A stretch of DNA of 45,458 nt, taken from NCBI GenBank assembly GCA_017555085.1, contig JAFZHD010000038.1, positions 1-45,458 on the forward strand. The letters run 5' to 3'. The notes below the pieces were generated by a model. The model saw only the letters and a list, made by a program, of their open reading frames with translations. It had not been told where the DNA came from and did not search any database. Shown piece by piece: positions 34,955-43,758 of the stretch. The DNA comes from Muribaculaceae bacterium (GTDB taxonomy: Bacteria > Bacteroidota > Bacteroidia > Bacteroidales > Muribaculaceae). Both the position numbers and the translations under genes were made by a program. The number at the start of each line of letters is the position of its first letter. Position 1 is the stretch's first letter.

Positions 34955-36093
34955 GAGCCTATGCTGTCTCTATACATTTGAATTATCTGTTCAATAGAGT
35001 CGCTGATGTTGTAGTTTTTAACCGATTTGGCATATTTCGCACCCATCAACGCTCTCTCTTGGGGGTGTTCAATCCACCAATCTATTCGGTTGGCAAGAGC
35101 TTTTGAATCTGATTCGGGGAAAAGGCTTCGCTCGTCCAACGCAAATTGTGATGCGGCGGTAAACTTGCCCTGCGCGATAACAGGGACAACGCCTTCTTTC
35201 AGTGCTTCCACGCATGAGAGGCCTTCGACCTCAACCCAAGCACAGTGTATGTATAGGTATGATTTGCGAGCCAGCGCTTTTAACTCGTCGGCGCTGTAAA
35301 AACCGAATACCGGCTGATGCGACAAAATGCCCTTTCTCACAAGTTTGTCGGCCATTTTCTTGTAACTCTTTTCTTTCGGTCCGCGGCCGGCAAAATGGAG
35401 ATGAATGCGATGTGCATATTTTGAGTGCTTCATCGCCTCTAATAGAGTTTTCTGCGATTTTTCGTTAGCGAGTCGCCCGATGCACAGAATTGTGATTTTC
35501 TCGTCAATGTCTATTGTCGGCAAAACACTCTCGCCTTGCACGTCAATGCCGTTTGAGATGACTCGCAACTGCGATTTGTATCCGCAGTCGTTAAGATGAT
35601 TGCGAACGGTGTTTGTGGGGCAGTGAATGTGTGTGCAATAGTCATAGACAGTCTTTCTCCAACACCAAGTCAACACACCGTTGATAATGGGCGCTCTTTT
35701 GAGGCCGAGGTTGGCCATGATGTTTTGACTGAAAATGTGGAATGTTGCAACGCACGGAGTATTGAGTTTTCGCGCTATATTGACCGTTACGACCTCCAAG
35801 GGGAATGCCTCGGATAGGTGAACTACATCAGCCCATTTCACTGCTTCGGTGATGACACGCTTGTCAATGGCCGCATATCTGAAACCGTTGGCATATATTA
35901 TCGGCTCAAAGATAGGAAACTTAAAATGTTTCAGTTGATAATCGGGTTGCTCACCATTAGGGTCAGGGTTTTCGCAGGCTATCAGCCGTGCATCAATGCC
36001 AGTCGCCTTCAAGCGGTTGAGCAGAGAGAGCACCGCAGTGCAAATGCCATTGCCTCGCATATAAGCATTGTTGCAAACTATCAGAACCTTCAT
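34951..36093 (-). CDS. GT4-family glycosyltransferase
   Basis: A 380-aa GT-B enzyme. The N-terminal acceptor domain opens 'MKVLIVCNNAYMRGNGICT'. The C-terminal donor domain has 'ILCIGRLANEKSQKTLLEA', 'LHFAGRGP' and the nucleotide-sugar motif 'EVEGLSCVEALKEGVVPV' (E-x7-E). The form resembles cytoplasmic glycosyltransferases acting on diacylglycerol or phosphatidylinositol; acceptor and sugar cannot be assigned. The start at 36093 begins the first beta-strand; the longer frame from 36162 would start inside the pckA terminator hairpin. Confidence 0.88.
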   Translation of the reverse strand: MKVLIVCNNAYMRGNGICTAVLSLLNRLKATGIDARLIACENPDPNGEQPDYQLKHFKFPIFEPIIYANGFRYAAIDKRVITEAVKWADVVHLSEAFPLEVVTVNIARKLNTPCVATFHIFSQNIMANLGLKRAPIINGVLTWCWRKTVYDYCTHIHCPTNTVRNHLNDCGYKSQLRVISNGIDVQGESVLPTIDIDEKITILCIGRLANEKSQKTLLEAMKHSKYAHRIHLHFAGRGPKEKSYKKMADKLVRKGILSHQPVFGFYSADELKALARKSYLYIHCAWVEVEGLSCVEALKEGVVPVIAQGKFTAASQFALDERSLFPESDSKALANRIDWWIEHPQERALMGAKYAKSVKNYNISDSIEQIIQMYRDSIGS

Positions 36094-36146
36094 AGTTGTA
36101 ATGTTTTGCCGAATTTTATAAAAATATGGCGAGATAAGTATATTGG

Positions 36147-36178
36147 AAAAAGGCTGTCCCAATCGGGACAGCCTTTTG
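36147..36178 (-). terminator. Terminator of pckA
   Basis: AAAAAGGCTGTCCC and GGGACAGCCTTTT form a 13-bp stem with a 4-base loop, with TTTTTCC on the minus strand. It lies 25 bases after the pckA stop. Confidence 0.9.
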
Positions 36179-36202
36179 TTATAATTGAGTTGTTATGCTC
36201 GA

Positions 36203-37807
36203 TTAGAGTTGGGGACCAGCAGCAACGAGTGCTTTACCAGCTTCGTTACCTTCAAATTTCTTGAAGTTTTTGATGAAGCGTTCAGCCAAGTCTTGTGCTT
36301 TTGTGTTCCAATCTTCAACATTAGCGTAAGTGTCGCGGGGGTCGAGGATGTTGGGGTCAACGCCGGGGAGTTCGGTGGGAACTTCGAAGTCGAACAAAGG
36401 AATTTTCTTTGTAGGAGCGTTGTTGATAGAACCGTCGAGGATAGCGTCGATGATACCGCGAGTATCTTTGATAGAGATACGTTTGCCTGTACCGTTCCAA
36501 CCAGTGTTCACCAAGTATGCCTTAGCGCCGTTAGCTTCCATTTTCTTCACGAGTTCTTCACCATATTTAGTGGGGTGGAGTGAAAGGAATGCTGCACCGA
36601 AGCAAGCAGAGAAAGTGGGAGTGGGTTCAGTGATACCGCGTTCAGTACCTGCCAATTTAGCAGTGAAACCAGAGAGGAAGTAGTATTTAGCCTGCTCGGG
36701 AGTCAAGATAGAAACGGGAGGAAGTACACCGAATGCGTCTGCTGAAAGGAAGATAACTTGTTTAGCAGCGGGACCCTTAGAAACGGGCTTAACGATGTTT
36801 TCGATGTGGTCGATGGGGTAGCTAACGCGAGTATTTTCAGTAACGCTCTTGTCGTTGAAGTCGATTTTACCTTCTGCGTCAACAGTTACGTTTTCGAGGA
36901 GTGCGTTGCGACGGATAGCGTTGTAGATATCGGGTTCGCTTTCTTTGTCGAGGTTGATAACTTTTGCGTAGCAACCACCTTCGTAGTTGAATACACCTTC
37001 GTCGTCCCAACCGTGTTCGTCGTCACCGATGAGTTTGCGTTTGGGGTCAGTTGAAAGAGTAGTTTTACCTGTACCAGAGAGACCGAAGAAGATAGCAGTG
37101 CTCTTTTCTTCCATGTCAGTGTTAGCAGAGCAGTGCATTGAAGCGATACCTTCGAGGGGTTTGAAGTAGTTCATCATTGAGAAGAGACCTTTCTTCATTT
37201 CACCACCATACCAAGTGTTGATGATAACTTGTTCTTTTGTAGTGAGGTTGAACACAACAGCTGTTTCAGAGTTGAGGCCGAGTTCAGCATAGTTTTCAAC
37301 TTTTGCCTTAGAAGCGTTGTAAACGATGAAGTCGGGTTCGAAGTCCTTGAGTTGTTCTTCAGTAGGACGGATGAACATGTTTTTAACGAAGTGAGCTTGC
37401 CATGCAACTTCAACGATGAAGCGAACTTTCAAGCAAGTAGCCATGTTAGCACCGCAGAAACCGTCAACTACATAGAGTTTTTTGTTTGAGAGTGTTTTAA
37501 CAGCGAGGTCCTTGAGAGTGTTCCAAGTTTCAGTTGTAACGGGCTTGTTGTCGTTTTTATATTCTTCAGAAGTCCACCATACGGTGTTTTCGCTTGTAGC
37601 ATCTTTAACGATGTATTTGTCTTTGGGTGAACGGCCAGTGTAGATACCAGTCATCACATTTACAGTGTCAAGTTCAGTTGCTTGACCTTTTTCATAGCCT
37701 TCAAGACAAGCGCAAGTTTCGTCTTTGTAAAGCTGTTCATAAGAGGGATTGTAAACAACCTCTGTAGTACCTGAGATACCGTACTTGGTTAAGTCAATTT
37801 TGCTCAT
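36203..37807 (-). CDS. pckA: Phosphoenolpyruvate carboxykinase (ATP)
   Basis: A 534-aa protein close to the E. coli length of 540. The motifs are all present: '[12 protein letters not shown]' (substrate Arg), '[14 protein letters not shown]' (metal and catalytic residues), kinase-1a P-loop '[11 protein letters not shown]', kinase-2 '[11 protein letters not shown]' and 'NTGWNGTG'. In Bacteroidales it often runs toward oxaloacetate, fixing CO2 and making ATP on the way to succinate and propionate (family knowledge). Codon use looks more biased than in neighbours, which fits high expression. It has its own promoter and terminator. Confidence 0.98.
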   Translation of the reverse strand: MSKIDLTKYGISGTTEVVYNPSYEQLYKDETCACLEGYEKGQATELDTVNVMTGIYTGRSPKDKYIVKDATSENTVWWTSEEYKNDNKPVTTETWNTLKDLAVKTLSNKKLYVVDGFCGANMATCLKVRFIVEVAWQAHFVKNMFIRPTEEQLKDFEPDFIVYNASKAKVENYAELGLNSETAVVFNLTTKEQVIINTWYGGEMKKGLFSMMNYFKPLEGIASMHCSANTDMEEKSTAIFFGLSGTGKTTLSTDPKRKLIGDDEHGWDDEGVFNYEGGCYAKVINLDKESEPDIYNAIRRNALLENVTVDAEGKIDFNDKSVTENTRVSYPIDHIENIVKPVSKGPAAKQVIFLSADAFGVLPPVSILTPEQAKYYFLSGFTAKLAGTERGITEPTPTFSACFGAAFLSLHPTKYGEELVKKMEANGAKAYLVNTGWNGTGKRISIKDTRGIIDAILDGSINNAPTKKIPLFDFEVPTELPGVDPNILDPRDTYANVEDWNTKAQDLAERFIKNFKKFEGNEAGKALVAAGPQL

Positions 37808-37861
37808 TTTTAAGACTTTAAATTATTGTTGATAAATAGAATTATTTTTCAGTTCAAAATT

Positions 37862-37910
37862 CGCCTTGTTAAGGCGTTACAAAGATAGTTACTTTTTTCG
37901 GGATTACAAT
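37862..37910 (-). promoter_or_regulatory. pckA promoter and leader hairpin
   Basis: ATTG (37907-37910), a 19-base spacer and TATCTTTG (37880-37887) on the minus strand. The start of the leader can fold into a small hairpin, CGCCTT/AAGGCG (37862-37876), which may stabilise the message. Confidence 0.6.
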
Positions 37911-37941
37911 GTTTTAATAAAGAAAAATTTCCTTATTTCAA

Positions 37942-38163
37942 TTATTTAGTAATTAAACTGTTTGAAAAGTTTCCGCCCGCTGTCACAAACTCATTCCGCG
38001 GCCACAAATCGCGGCCGGAAGTAGCGGTAAAATGCAAATATGAAAACAGCGCCACTTTGCCGCGGTGCAGTCGGGTAAAATGACGGCCGGTGTCGGGAAA
38101 AAGCATGCCCAAAAGCCACCTAAACAGCGGTACAATTCCGCTGATGTTAGGGGCTCCGGGCAT
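37942..38163 (-). CDS. Possible small protein of unknown function
   Basis: A 73-codon frame starting 28 bases after the stop of the MBL-fold gene and running the same way. The 384-base gap between pckA and the MBL gene holds nothing else recognisable. The product starts 'MPGAPNISGIVPLFRWLLGM' and matches no family I know. The DNA is more GC-rich than the flanking AT-rich promoter region, with short inverted repeats (for example CAGCGG/CCGCTG near 38127-38145). It could equally be non-coding. Confidence 0.25.
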   Translation of the reverse strand: MPGAPNISGIVPLFRWLLGMLFPDTGRHFTRLHRGKVALFSYLHFTATSGRDLWPRNEFVTAGGNFSNSLITK

Positions 38164-38191
38164 GTTGTTTGTCTTATTATGGCTCGGAGTC

Positions 38192-39196
38192 TTAGTCTTT
38201 GCGGAGGATGTAGAGGCGTGAGGCTTCGTAGCGGGGGAGGGGGGTGATTTGGATGTCGCTTTGGCGTGAGTCGATGCTCTCGCTGCCGTCGCCTACTTTG
38301 ATGTTGTGGGCTTGCTGCAAGGCTGTTGTCATTTTTTCAACGGCTATTTCGGGCGTGTTGTTGTCGTTGCTCAAATGACACAAGAATACATGGCGCAACT
38401 GTGGTGTGTAGATGTCGGCAATGAAGCGTGCGGCATCTTCGTTGTCAAGGTGGCCTGTGTTGGCAAGTATGCGGGCTTTGAGATATTCGGGGTATGTGCC
38501 TGCGGCGAGCATCTGTCGGTCGTAGTTGCTTTCAAGCATTATGTAGTCGGCTTGTCGCATGTAGTGGTCGACGCGTTCGCTGATATATCCCAAGTCGGTG
38601 GCTATGGCAAAGCGTATTGAGCCTCGCTCGATGAAGTAGCCCATGTTGTCAGTACCGTCGTGGCTCACTTCAAAGGCTGTGATTTTGAATCCGCCGAGGT
38701 CAAAGGGTGTTTCGCGATAGATGGGTTTGTGGTAGTCTTTGATGCGACGCGACACATTGTGACGGCGAAAGATGCCGCTCAATGTCTTGGGAGTGCAATA
38801 GAGCATGATGTGTCGGTTTTTTGACATGAGTTTGTATGCTCCTTTGATGTGGTCGCCGTGGTCGTGTGTGAGGCAGATGCCTTTTACTGCGCTGATGGGT
38901 ATGTTGTTGGCTTTGAGTGCGTCGGTGATTTGTTTCATGTCGACGCCGGCATCTATGAGTATGCCTTTTTCCTTGTCGCCGATGTAGGCGCAGTTACCGC
39001 TGCTGCCACTGCCAATGCTCATGAATAGCAATCGTTCGCTTGGCTTGTTGGGCTTGATTGGCGCATCGATGCCTGCATTTGTTGCGTGGCGGGCGATGTC
39101 GGGGTGTACAGGCACGCTCTCTTGCGGAGCAGTGACATTGAAATCGTCAAATAGTCCCGGAAAGTCGTTTTGTTGGTTGAATTTTTTGCGTGCCAT
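38192..39196 (-). CDS. MBL-fold metallohydrolase, YycJ/WalJ-like
   Basis: A 334-aa protein. After an N-terminal extension of about 55 residues comes a metallo-beta-lactamase fold with 'IGSGSSGNCAYIG', the zinc motif 'LTHDHGDHIKG', 'SHDGTDNMGYFI', 'IATDLGYI', 'ESNYDR', 'GHLDNEDAA' and 'CHLSNDNN'. This set is typical of YycJ/WalJ, proposed as a 5'-3' DNA exonuclease in Gram-positive bacteria; the role in Bacteroidota is not settled. It is 4 bases downstream of the RsmI-like gene. Confidence 0.9.
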   Translation of the reverse strand: MARKKFNQQNDFPGLFDDFNVTAPQESVPVHPDIARHATNAGIDAPIKPNKPSERLLFMSIGSGSSGNCAYIGDKEKGILIDAGVDMKQITDALKANNIPISAVKGICLTHDHGDHIKGAYKLMSKNRHIMLYCTPKTLSGIFRRHNVSRRIKDYHKPIYRETPFDLGGFKITAFEVSHDGTDNMGYFIERGSIRFAIATDLGYISERVDHYMRQADYIMLESNYDRQMLAAGTYPEYLKARILANTGHLDNEDAARFIADIYTPQLRHVFLCHLSNDNNTPEIAVEKMTTALQQAHNIKVGDGSESIDSRQSDIQITPLPRYEASRLYILRKD

Positions 39197-39200
39197 TGGG

Positions 39201-39911
39201 TTAACTGTATAAAAGGAAAATGGTGGGGGTTTTGTCGTAGTTGTATTCGCGTTTTGCCCATTTTGATAGCGGGAGCGTAACGATTGATTGGCGTGCGCCG
39301 GTGATGTCGCTTGCTACGCATAGTCGCATGTTACCGGGGAGCGAACGGCAAAGTTCGGCAATGAGGCGGTTGTTGCGGTAGGGCGTTTCGATGAAAATTT
39401 GTGTTTGGTGTTCGCGCATGATGCGTCGTTCAAGTTCTTTGAGTCGTGCTGCGCGAGCGCCTTGGTCAATGGGCAGATAGCCGTTGAAAGCGAAGCTCTG
39501 GCCGTTGAATCCCGAAGCCATTACTCCCATCAAGATGCTTGACGGACCAACGAGGGGTACTACTGTGTAGCCGCGTTGTTGGGCAATGGCTACTATGTCG
39601 GCGCCAGGGTCGGCCACGGCAGGACAACCGGCTTCGGAGATGACACCCACGTCGTTGCCGGCTTCCATTGGCGCAAGCATCGGTGTGAGTTCTGATGCGT
39701 CGGTGTGCTCGTTGAGTGTGAAGAAAGTGAGCGAGTCGATGTCGATAGAGCGGTCACATTGTTTGAGAAAACGGCGTGCCGAGCGCAGATTTTCGACAAT
39801 GAAATACTTTACCGATTTTATCAATTCAATGTTGTGGGCAGGCAATACCTCGGTGACGGGATTGTCGCTCAACGGAACGGGGAACAGATATAAACGGGCG
39901 TTGTTATTCAT
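39201..39911 (-). CDS. SAM-dependent methyltransferase of the RsmI/tetrapyrrole methylase family
   Basis: A 236-aa protein with the family signatures 'VGVISEAGCPAVADPGADIV' and 'VPLVGPSSILMGVMASG'. The tetrapyrrole-methylase fold is shared with RsmI, which 2'-O-methylates C1402 of 16S rRNA. This shorter form (RsmI is about 286 aa) starts at a different point and lacks the RsmI C-terminal domain, so the target may differ. A TACCTTTG -7 lies at 39931-39938. Confidence 0.85.
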   Translation of the reverse strand: MNNNARLYLFPVPLSDNPVTEVLPAHNIELIKSVKYFIVENLRSARRFLKQCDRSIDIDSLTFFTLNEHTDASELTPMLAPMEAGNDVGVISEAGCPAVADPGADIVAIAQQRGYTVVPLVGPSSILMGVMASGFNGQSFAFNGYLPIDQGARAARLKELERRIMREHQTQIFIETPYRNNRLIAELCRSLPGNMRLCVASDITGARQSIVTLPLSKWAKREYNYDKTPTIFLLYS

Positions 39912-39930
39912 TGCTTTTCAAAATTTTGTG

Positions 39931-39938
39931 CAAAGGTA
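39931..39938 (-). promoter_or_regulatory. -7 element of the RsmI-like/MBL operon
   Basis: TACCTTTG on the minus strand, giving a leader of about 15 bases. No clear -33. Confidence 0.45.
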
Positions 39939-40042
39939 ATGATTTATAATGAGTCAATTGCAACGATTGCACGAAAAACTGAAATACTATCGGCAAAGTG
40001 ATGTAACTTGCGCGGTTTTTTGTGTGAGACAGCGGCGATGAT

Positions 40043-40074
40043 GCAACAAAGACAGACCTGTGGGTCTGTCTTTG
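40043..40074 (-). terminator. Terminator of the lipoprotein gene at 40094
   Basis: AACAAAGACAGACC and GGTCTGTCTTTGTT form a perfect 14-bp stem with a TGTG loop. It lies 20 bases after the stop. Confidence 0.85.
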
Positions 40075-40093
40075 TTGTTGATGATGTGACTAA

Positions 40094-41236
40094 TTAAGGT
40101 ATTGTGGCGCGCATATACACTTCCCAAGTGTAGTTTATGCGGCGTGTGCCGATGTAGTAATAGTCGGCGCCGCCGTCAATCCTGATTGAGTTGTATCCTT
40201 TCTTGGCTTCATATCTGATTCCTTTGCCGCCGTTTGCCGAGTTGTTGCTGCAAAATATGCCGCCATAGATGTAATATTTTCCGGTTGAGGGGTAATATAC
40301 ATAATCGACTGTGTCGGTTTGGCCGTCCACCCAATTAACATAAGAGTCGCCCGAGTATCCCGAGTAGGCCACGATGTTGACTTTCACTTTGCCCCATTGT
40401 GCCTCGGTTGATGAACTGCTGCCGCTTGAACTACCTCCAGATGAACTGCTCCCAGACGAAGAGCCGCTGCTTGATGTCGCTGCTTCTTGGTGCAAGAAAA
40501 ACAGACCTGTAAATTCGGAGTTGTCGGTGGATAATTTGATATCGAGGCAATAGTATTTTTTAGATGTGGTTGAGGTGTTTTTATCAACGCTGATGGTCAT
40601 TTTTCGGGGAAATGTGTTGCTGATGTTAACACTTACATCGCTATACCAACTATCAACTTGGGGTATTGCAGTGACGGTTACTGATTGATAGCCATTGTGC
40701 CATAGGTAATAGGGATAAATGTCAACTACATAATTGTTGGCTTGACTTGAACATGAGTGTGTTACAATATCGCCAAGCCAATCCTCGGTGAGCCCACTGC
40801 ATTCGGAATGGTATGTGAGCAACGGGTAATCGCACTTTGCTAAATCGTAGTTATCGTTATTTTCGTCTTTAAACGATAAATAATAGTCGTTGATATTGGT
40901 GATGGTGAAAACTTCGGTTTCGTAGGTGTATTTGTCCTCATCTCGGCAAGTCATAGTGATGGTTTTGCCCGAAGGGTCATAAACATAGGTAAATTCCCAA
41001 TAGTCGGCGTTACCAAATAGATTGTTGACATGCTCAACGCCTATGCCTGTGCCGTCTTCGCGGAACACATAGCAATCCCAATCTTCGCCTGCATCATAGG
41101 AATCGGTTTTCCATGTGCCGACAATGTCCCACTTAGGGTCTTTGGGCTCGTCTTCCGAGTCGTTGCACGAGGTTGCACTTGTTGCGAGAAAAATCGAAAC
41201 GGCCAAAAGTTTCAGGGTGTGAAAAAACTGTTTCAT
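40094..41236 (-). CDS. Lipoprotein with N-terminal lipocalin-like domain and Ser/Gly linker
   Basis: A 380-aa protein with a lipoprotein signal (lipobox ATSC, Cys24). Residues about 35-130 begin 'WDIVGTWKTDSY' and 'FREDGTG', as in lipocalin-like Bacteroidota lipoproteins. A beta-rich BACON-like domain follows (about 145-255). A low-complexity Ser/Gly linker (about 255-275) leads to a final beta-rich domain rich in Tyr. No catalytic motif is visible. It is probably an exposed envelope protein; function unknown. It is monocistronic, with a leader of about 110 bases that contains a hairpin. Confidence 0.82.
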   Translation of the reverse strand: MKQFFHTLKLLAVSIFLATSATSCNDSEDEPKDPKWDIVGTWKTDSYDAGEDWDCYVFREDGTGIGVEHVNNLFGNADYWEFTYVYDPSGKTITMTCRDEDKYTYETEVFTITNINDYYLSFKDENNDNYDLAKCDYPLLTYHSECSGLTEDWLGDIVTHSCSSQANNYVVDIYPYYLWHNGYQSVTVTAIPQVDSWYSDVSVNISNTFPRKMTISVDKNTSTTSKKYYCLDIKLSTDNSEFTGLFFLHQEAATSSSGSSSGSSSSGGSSSGSSSSTEAQWGKVKVNIVAYSGYSGDSYVNWVDGQTDTVDYVYYPSTGKYYIYGGIFCSNNSANGGKGIRYEAKKGYNSIRIDGGADYYYIGTRRINYTWEVYMRATIP

Positions 41237-41290
41237 ATTAAATTTGAATTAAGGTGTGCGACTATCTCTCGGCCGCAGTATTAAACGATA

Positions 41291-41356
41291 CTTTCACATG
41301 AGAGACAACAATACTTCTATTGTGTGAAAGCGTGTGATTAAGGTTTTGCAAATATA
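41291..41356 (-). promoter_or_regulatory. -7 element and structured leader of the lipoprotein gene
   Basis: TATATTTG (41349-41356, minus strand) marks the likely promoter. The transcript then contains CTTTCACA (41323-41330) pairing with TGTGAAAG (41291-41298) and an inner ACAATA/TATTGT hairpin (41308-41323). Confidence 0.45.
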
Positions 41357-41431
41357 TTAAAAGGTTGTGATATGTGTGCATATTTAACCAAGGTTAAGAG
41401 TGCTGTGTAGGTAACGGGCTGCGATGTGGGT

Positions 41432-41475
41432 AAAAGAAAAGAGGTTGCCTCTCATGGCGAGAAGCAACCTCTTTA
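41432..41475 (-). terminator. Terminator of the PpiD-like gene
   Basis: GAGGTTGC (41441-41448) pairs with GCAACCTC (41464-41471), with inner CTCTC/GAGAA pairing and TTTTCTTTT on the minus strand. Confidence 0.85.
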
Positions 41476-41496
41476 AGTTTTGAAGCTGTATTTTGC

Positions 41497-43554
41497 TTAG
41501 TTGTGGTAGAATTCGAGAATGTTGTTCTTGATGTCTTTACCGTTAGTGAGGATTTGGAGGAGACGGTAGTTGATAGCGTCGTAACCTGTTTGACGGTTGA
41601 AGGCAGCAGCGTTTTCTTCGTAGTTGTAGGGGCGACCTTCTGATTCAACATTCAATACTTGGTAAACGATAACCGAGTTTGCTGCTTTTTCGGGGCCAAC
41701 GAGAGTGTTGGGAGCGAGTTGAGTAGCTTTACCTGTGATAGCAGACTCGTTGATGCCGAGACCTGCGATGAAGCGTTGACCAAATGTTACTTCGGTAGTA
41801 TCGATTGATGCTTCCATTGCAGCAGCATAACCAGCGAGGTCTTCTGCTTTACCGGCATATTGAGCCAAGAGAGCTTCTGCTTTCTTTTCGTTGCGAATTT
41901 TGTTGGTGAGTTCAGTGCTTACCATTGCATCGCGGTAGGGAGTGTAATCTTTGTAGATGTCAGCCACTTTCACAGCGAGGAGGTAAGTTTCGTCGTCGTC
42001 ACCAAAGATGCCTGAAACTTCGCCTTTGTCAGCGTCCATAGCCCATTTAACAGCGTTGCGTGAGTTTTGAACTACGCCGATTGAGGGAGTTGAAGCTGAT
42101 ACACGACCGCTGAGCATTTGGTAGCCTGCTTCTTGTGCTTTCATTGAGGTGAAAGAAGTGTCGTTGCTGTGTGCTACGAGGAATGCGTTGAGGTCGTTGT
42201 TGAGCTTGTTGATAGTGTTGCGAGAAGGCTCAACTTTGTATGTGATGCTTGCGTATTCGTAGAATTTCACAGGAGCTTTGCGTTCGTCCACGCGGTAGAA
42301 GAGACCTTGGATAGTGTCAGCGAGGAAGAATTTGCCTGTTTGTGCTGCGAGTACTTGTTCTTTCAAAGTGGGGTTAGCGTTTTCGAGTTGCATCCAAGCG
42401 TCAGAGTTTTGACCCATAACACCTGCTGTGCCTTCGAGAGTAGCGAGGTCAGCAGTGTTGTTGAGAACTGTCAAGAAAGAGTCGCGTTGAGCGGCAGAGC
42501 CTTGGAAAGCAACAACATCGAGTTTAACAGAGTCAACATCTGTTTTAGTGCCGAGCAATTTAGCGATAGTGTACTCATTGTTCATGTATGAAACCATTTC
42601 CACAGCGTTGTTTTCGGCAGTTGTGACAAATGCTTTGATTTGTTTGTTGTTGATGCGTGCTTCGGGGAGGTTGCTGCGGTTAACAACAAAGTTGATGTTG
42701 TTGTTAATACCTTCTGTTCCTTCTGTTGCTTTGAGAGCTTCGATAGCAGCATTAACTTCTTGTTGTGCTTTAACATTGTCTTCGGCAGAGGGCGCGATAG
42801 TTACAGTGATGTAGTCGATGAGGCGCACTTCTTCGCCGAGTTTGTAAGCGTCTTTTTCTTCTGACCATTTGCTTTTGATTTCAGAAGTGCTAACGGGGTA
42901 TTCGTCGTTGCTCAATGATGAGAGGTCTTTTTTCACATAAGCAATCTTTGCAGTTGCTGCGTTTTCTTCATACATTGCTTTTGCATCGAGGTTGTTAGCC
43001 TTGATGGCACCGAGAAGGTTGGCAAATTTTTGGTAACGCAAGTTTTGGTCGATTTGCTTTTCTTGTTCGAGCCACATGTTTTGGAATTCTGTTGCTTGTT
43101 CAGCGGGAATGCCATATTTGCCGGGGTTGAAAATCATTTCGTGTAATTGGTCGGGAGTTTGGCAACCAAATTGGTTAGCAAATTGAACCATTTGGGGAAT
43201 TGCTTTTTCACCGAGCATTGCAGCGCTCAATTCTTTGTCAGTAACATTGATGCCGAGTGCTTTCAACTCATCGTTGATGATAGTTTCTTGCATCATTTGG
43301 TTCAAAACTTGCTGTTGAAGAGCAGCGTAGTCTTGTTTAGTGTTTTGTTGCTGATACTGTTGAGCAACTTGGTCGTAGCGTTTTTGGAAATCCATAACAT
43401 CGATTTCTGTACCGCCAACCTCAGCGATAGCGCGGTTGCTCATGATAGATGAACTTGAATTCAAGAAGTCGCCGATGATGAAGGCAAAAAGAGCCACACC
43501 AATCACGACAATTAACAAGCCTGACTTGTTTCTGATTTTTTCTAATGTTGCCAT
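41497..43554 (-). CDS. PpiD/SurA-like periplasmic folding protein with a degenerate parvulin domain
   Basis: A 685-aa protein with one N-terminal membrane anchor (about 12-31, 'GLLIVVIGVALFAFIIGDFL') and a SurA-type N-terminal chaperone region ('DVMDFQKRYDQVAQQYQQQ', 'LNQMMQETIINDELKALGI'). The rest aligns in outline with Bacteroidota PpiD-like proteins. In the place of the parvulin domain (about 345-430) I do not see the usual HILI and GGDLG motifs, so isomerase activity is doubtful. It probably helps newly exported proteins fold at the inner membrane. Single gene with a perfect promoter. Confidence 0.85.
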   Translation of the reverse strand: MATLEKIRNKSGLLIVVIGVALFAFIIGDFLNSSSSIMSNRAIAEVGGTEIDVMDFQKRYDQVAQQYQQQNTKQDYAALQQQVLNQMMQETIINDELKALGINVTDKELSAAMLGEKAIPQMVQFANQFGCQTPDQLHEMIFNPGKYGIPAEQATEFQNMWLEQEKQIDQNLRYQKFANLLGAIKANNLDAKAMYEENAATAKIAYVKKDLSSLSNDEYPVSTSEIKSKWSEEKDAYKLGEEVRLIDYITVTIAPSAEDNVKAQQEVNAAIEALKATEGTEGINNNINFVVNRSNLPEARINNKQIKAFVTTAENNAVEMVSYMNNEYTIAKLLGTKTDVDSVKLDVVAFQGSAAQRDSFLTVLNNTADLATLEGTAGVMGQNSDAWMQLENANPTLKEQVLAAQTGKFFLADTIQGLFYRVDERKAPVKFYEYASITYKVEPSRNTINKLNNDLNAFLVAHSNDTSFTSMKAQEAGYQMLSGRVSASTPSIGVVQNSRNAVKWAMDADKGEVSGIFGDDDETYLLAVKVADIYKDYTPYRDAMVSTELTNKIRNEKKAEALLAQYAGKAEDLAGYAAAMEASIDTTEVTFGQRFIAGLGINESAITGKATQLAPNTLVGPEKAANSVIVYQVLNVESEGRPYNYEENAAAFNRQTGYDAINYRLLQILTNGKDIKNNILEFYHN

Positions 43555-43567
43555 TTTTATGTTAAGT

Positions 43568-43587
43568 GTTTTGTTTTGTTTTGTTTT
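43568..43587. repeat. Four tandem GTTTT units in the PpiD-like gene leader
   Basis: On the transcript strand this is (AAAAC)4, ending 13 bases before the ATG at 43554, where Bacteroidota ribosome contacts favour A-rich sequence. Confidence 0.8.
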
Positions 43588-43648
43588 TATTCTGTTTTTT
43601 TGTTGCTATTGCACTTGATGTCAATGGGGAAACTATGCAATAAACGCA

Positions 43649-43679
43649 CAAAGATACATCTTTTTCATCATCTGCCAAA
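43649..43679 (-). promoter_or_regulatory. Promoter of the PpiD-like gene
   Basis: TTTG (43676-43679), a 19-base spacer and TATCTTTG (43649-43656) on the minus strand. The leader is about 90 bases. Confidence 0.75.
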
Positions 43680-43702
43680 AACTTTTTTAATTATTAAATG
43701 AA

Positions 43703-43734
43703 AAAATAACTCGCAGATGTCTGCGAGTTATTTT
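43703..43734 (-). terminator. Terminator of metK
   Basis: AAAATAACTCGCAG and CTGCGAGTTATTTT form a perfect 14-bp stem with a 4-base loop, with TTTTTTCATT on the minus strand. Confidence 0.9.
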
Positions 43735-43758
43735 GTAAATATCTGATAAACGATGTTT

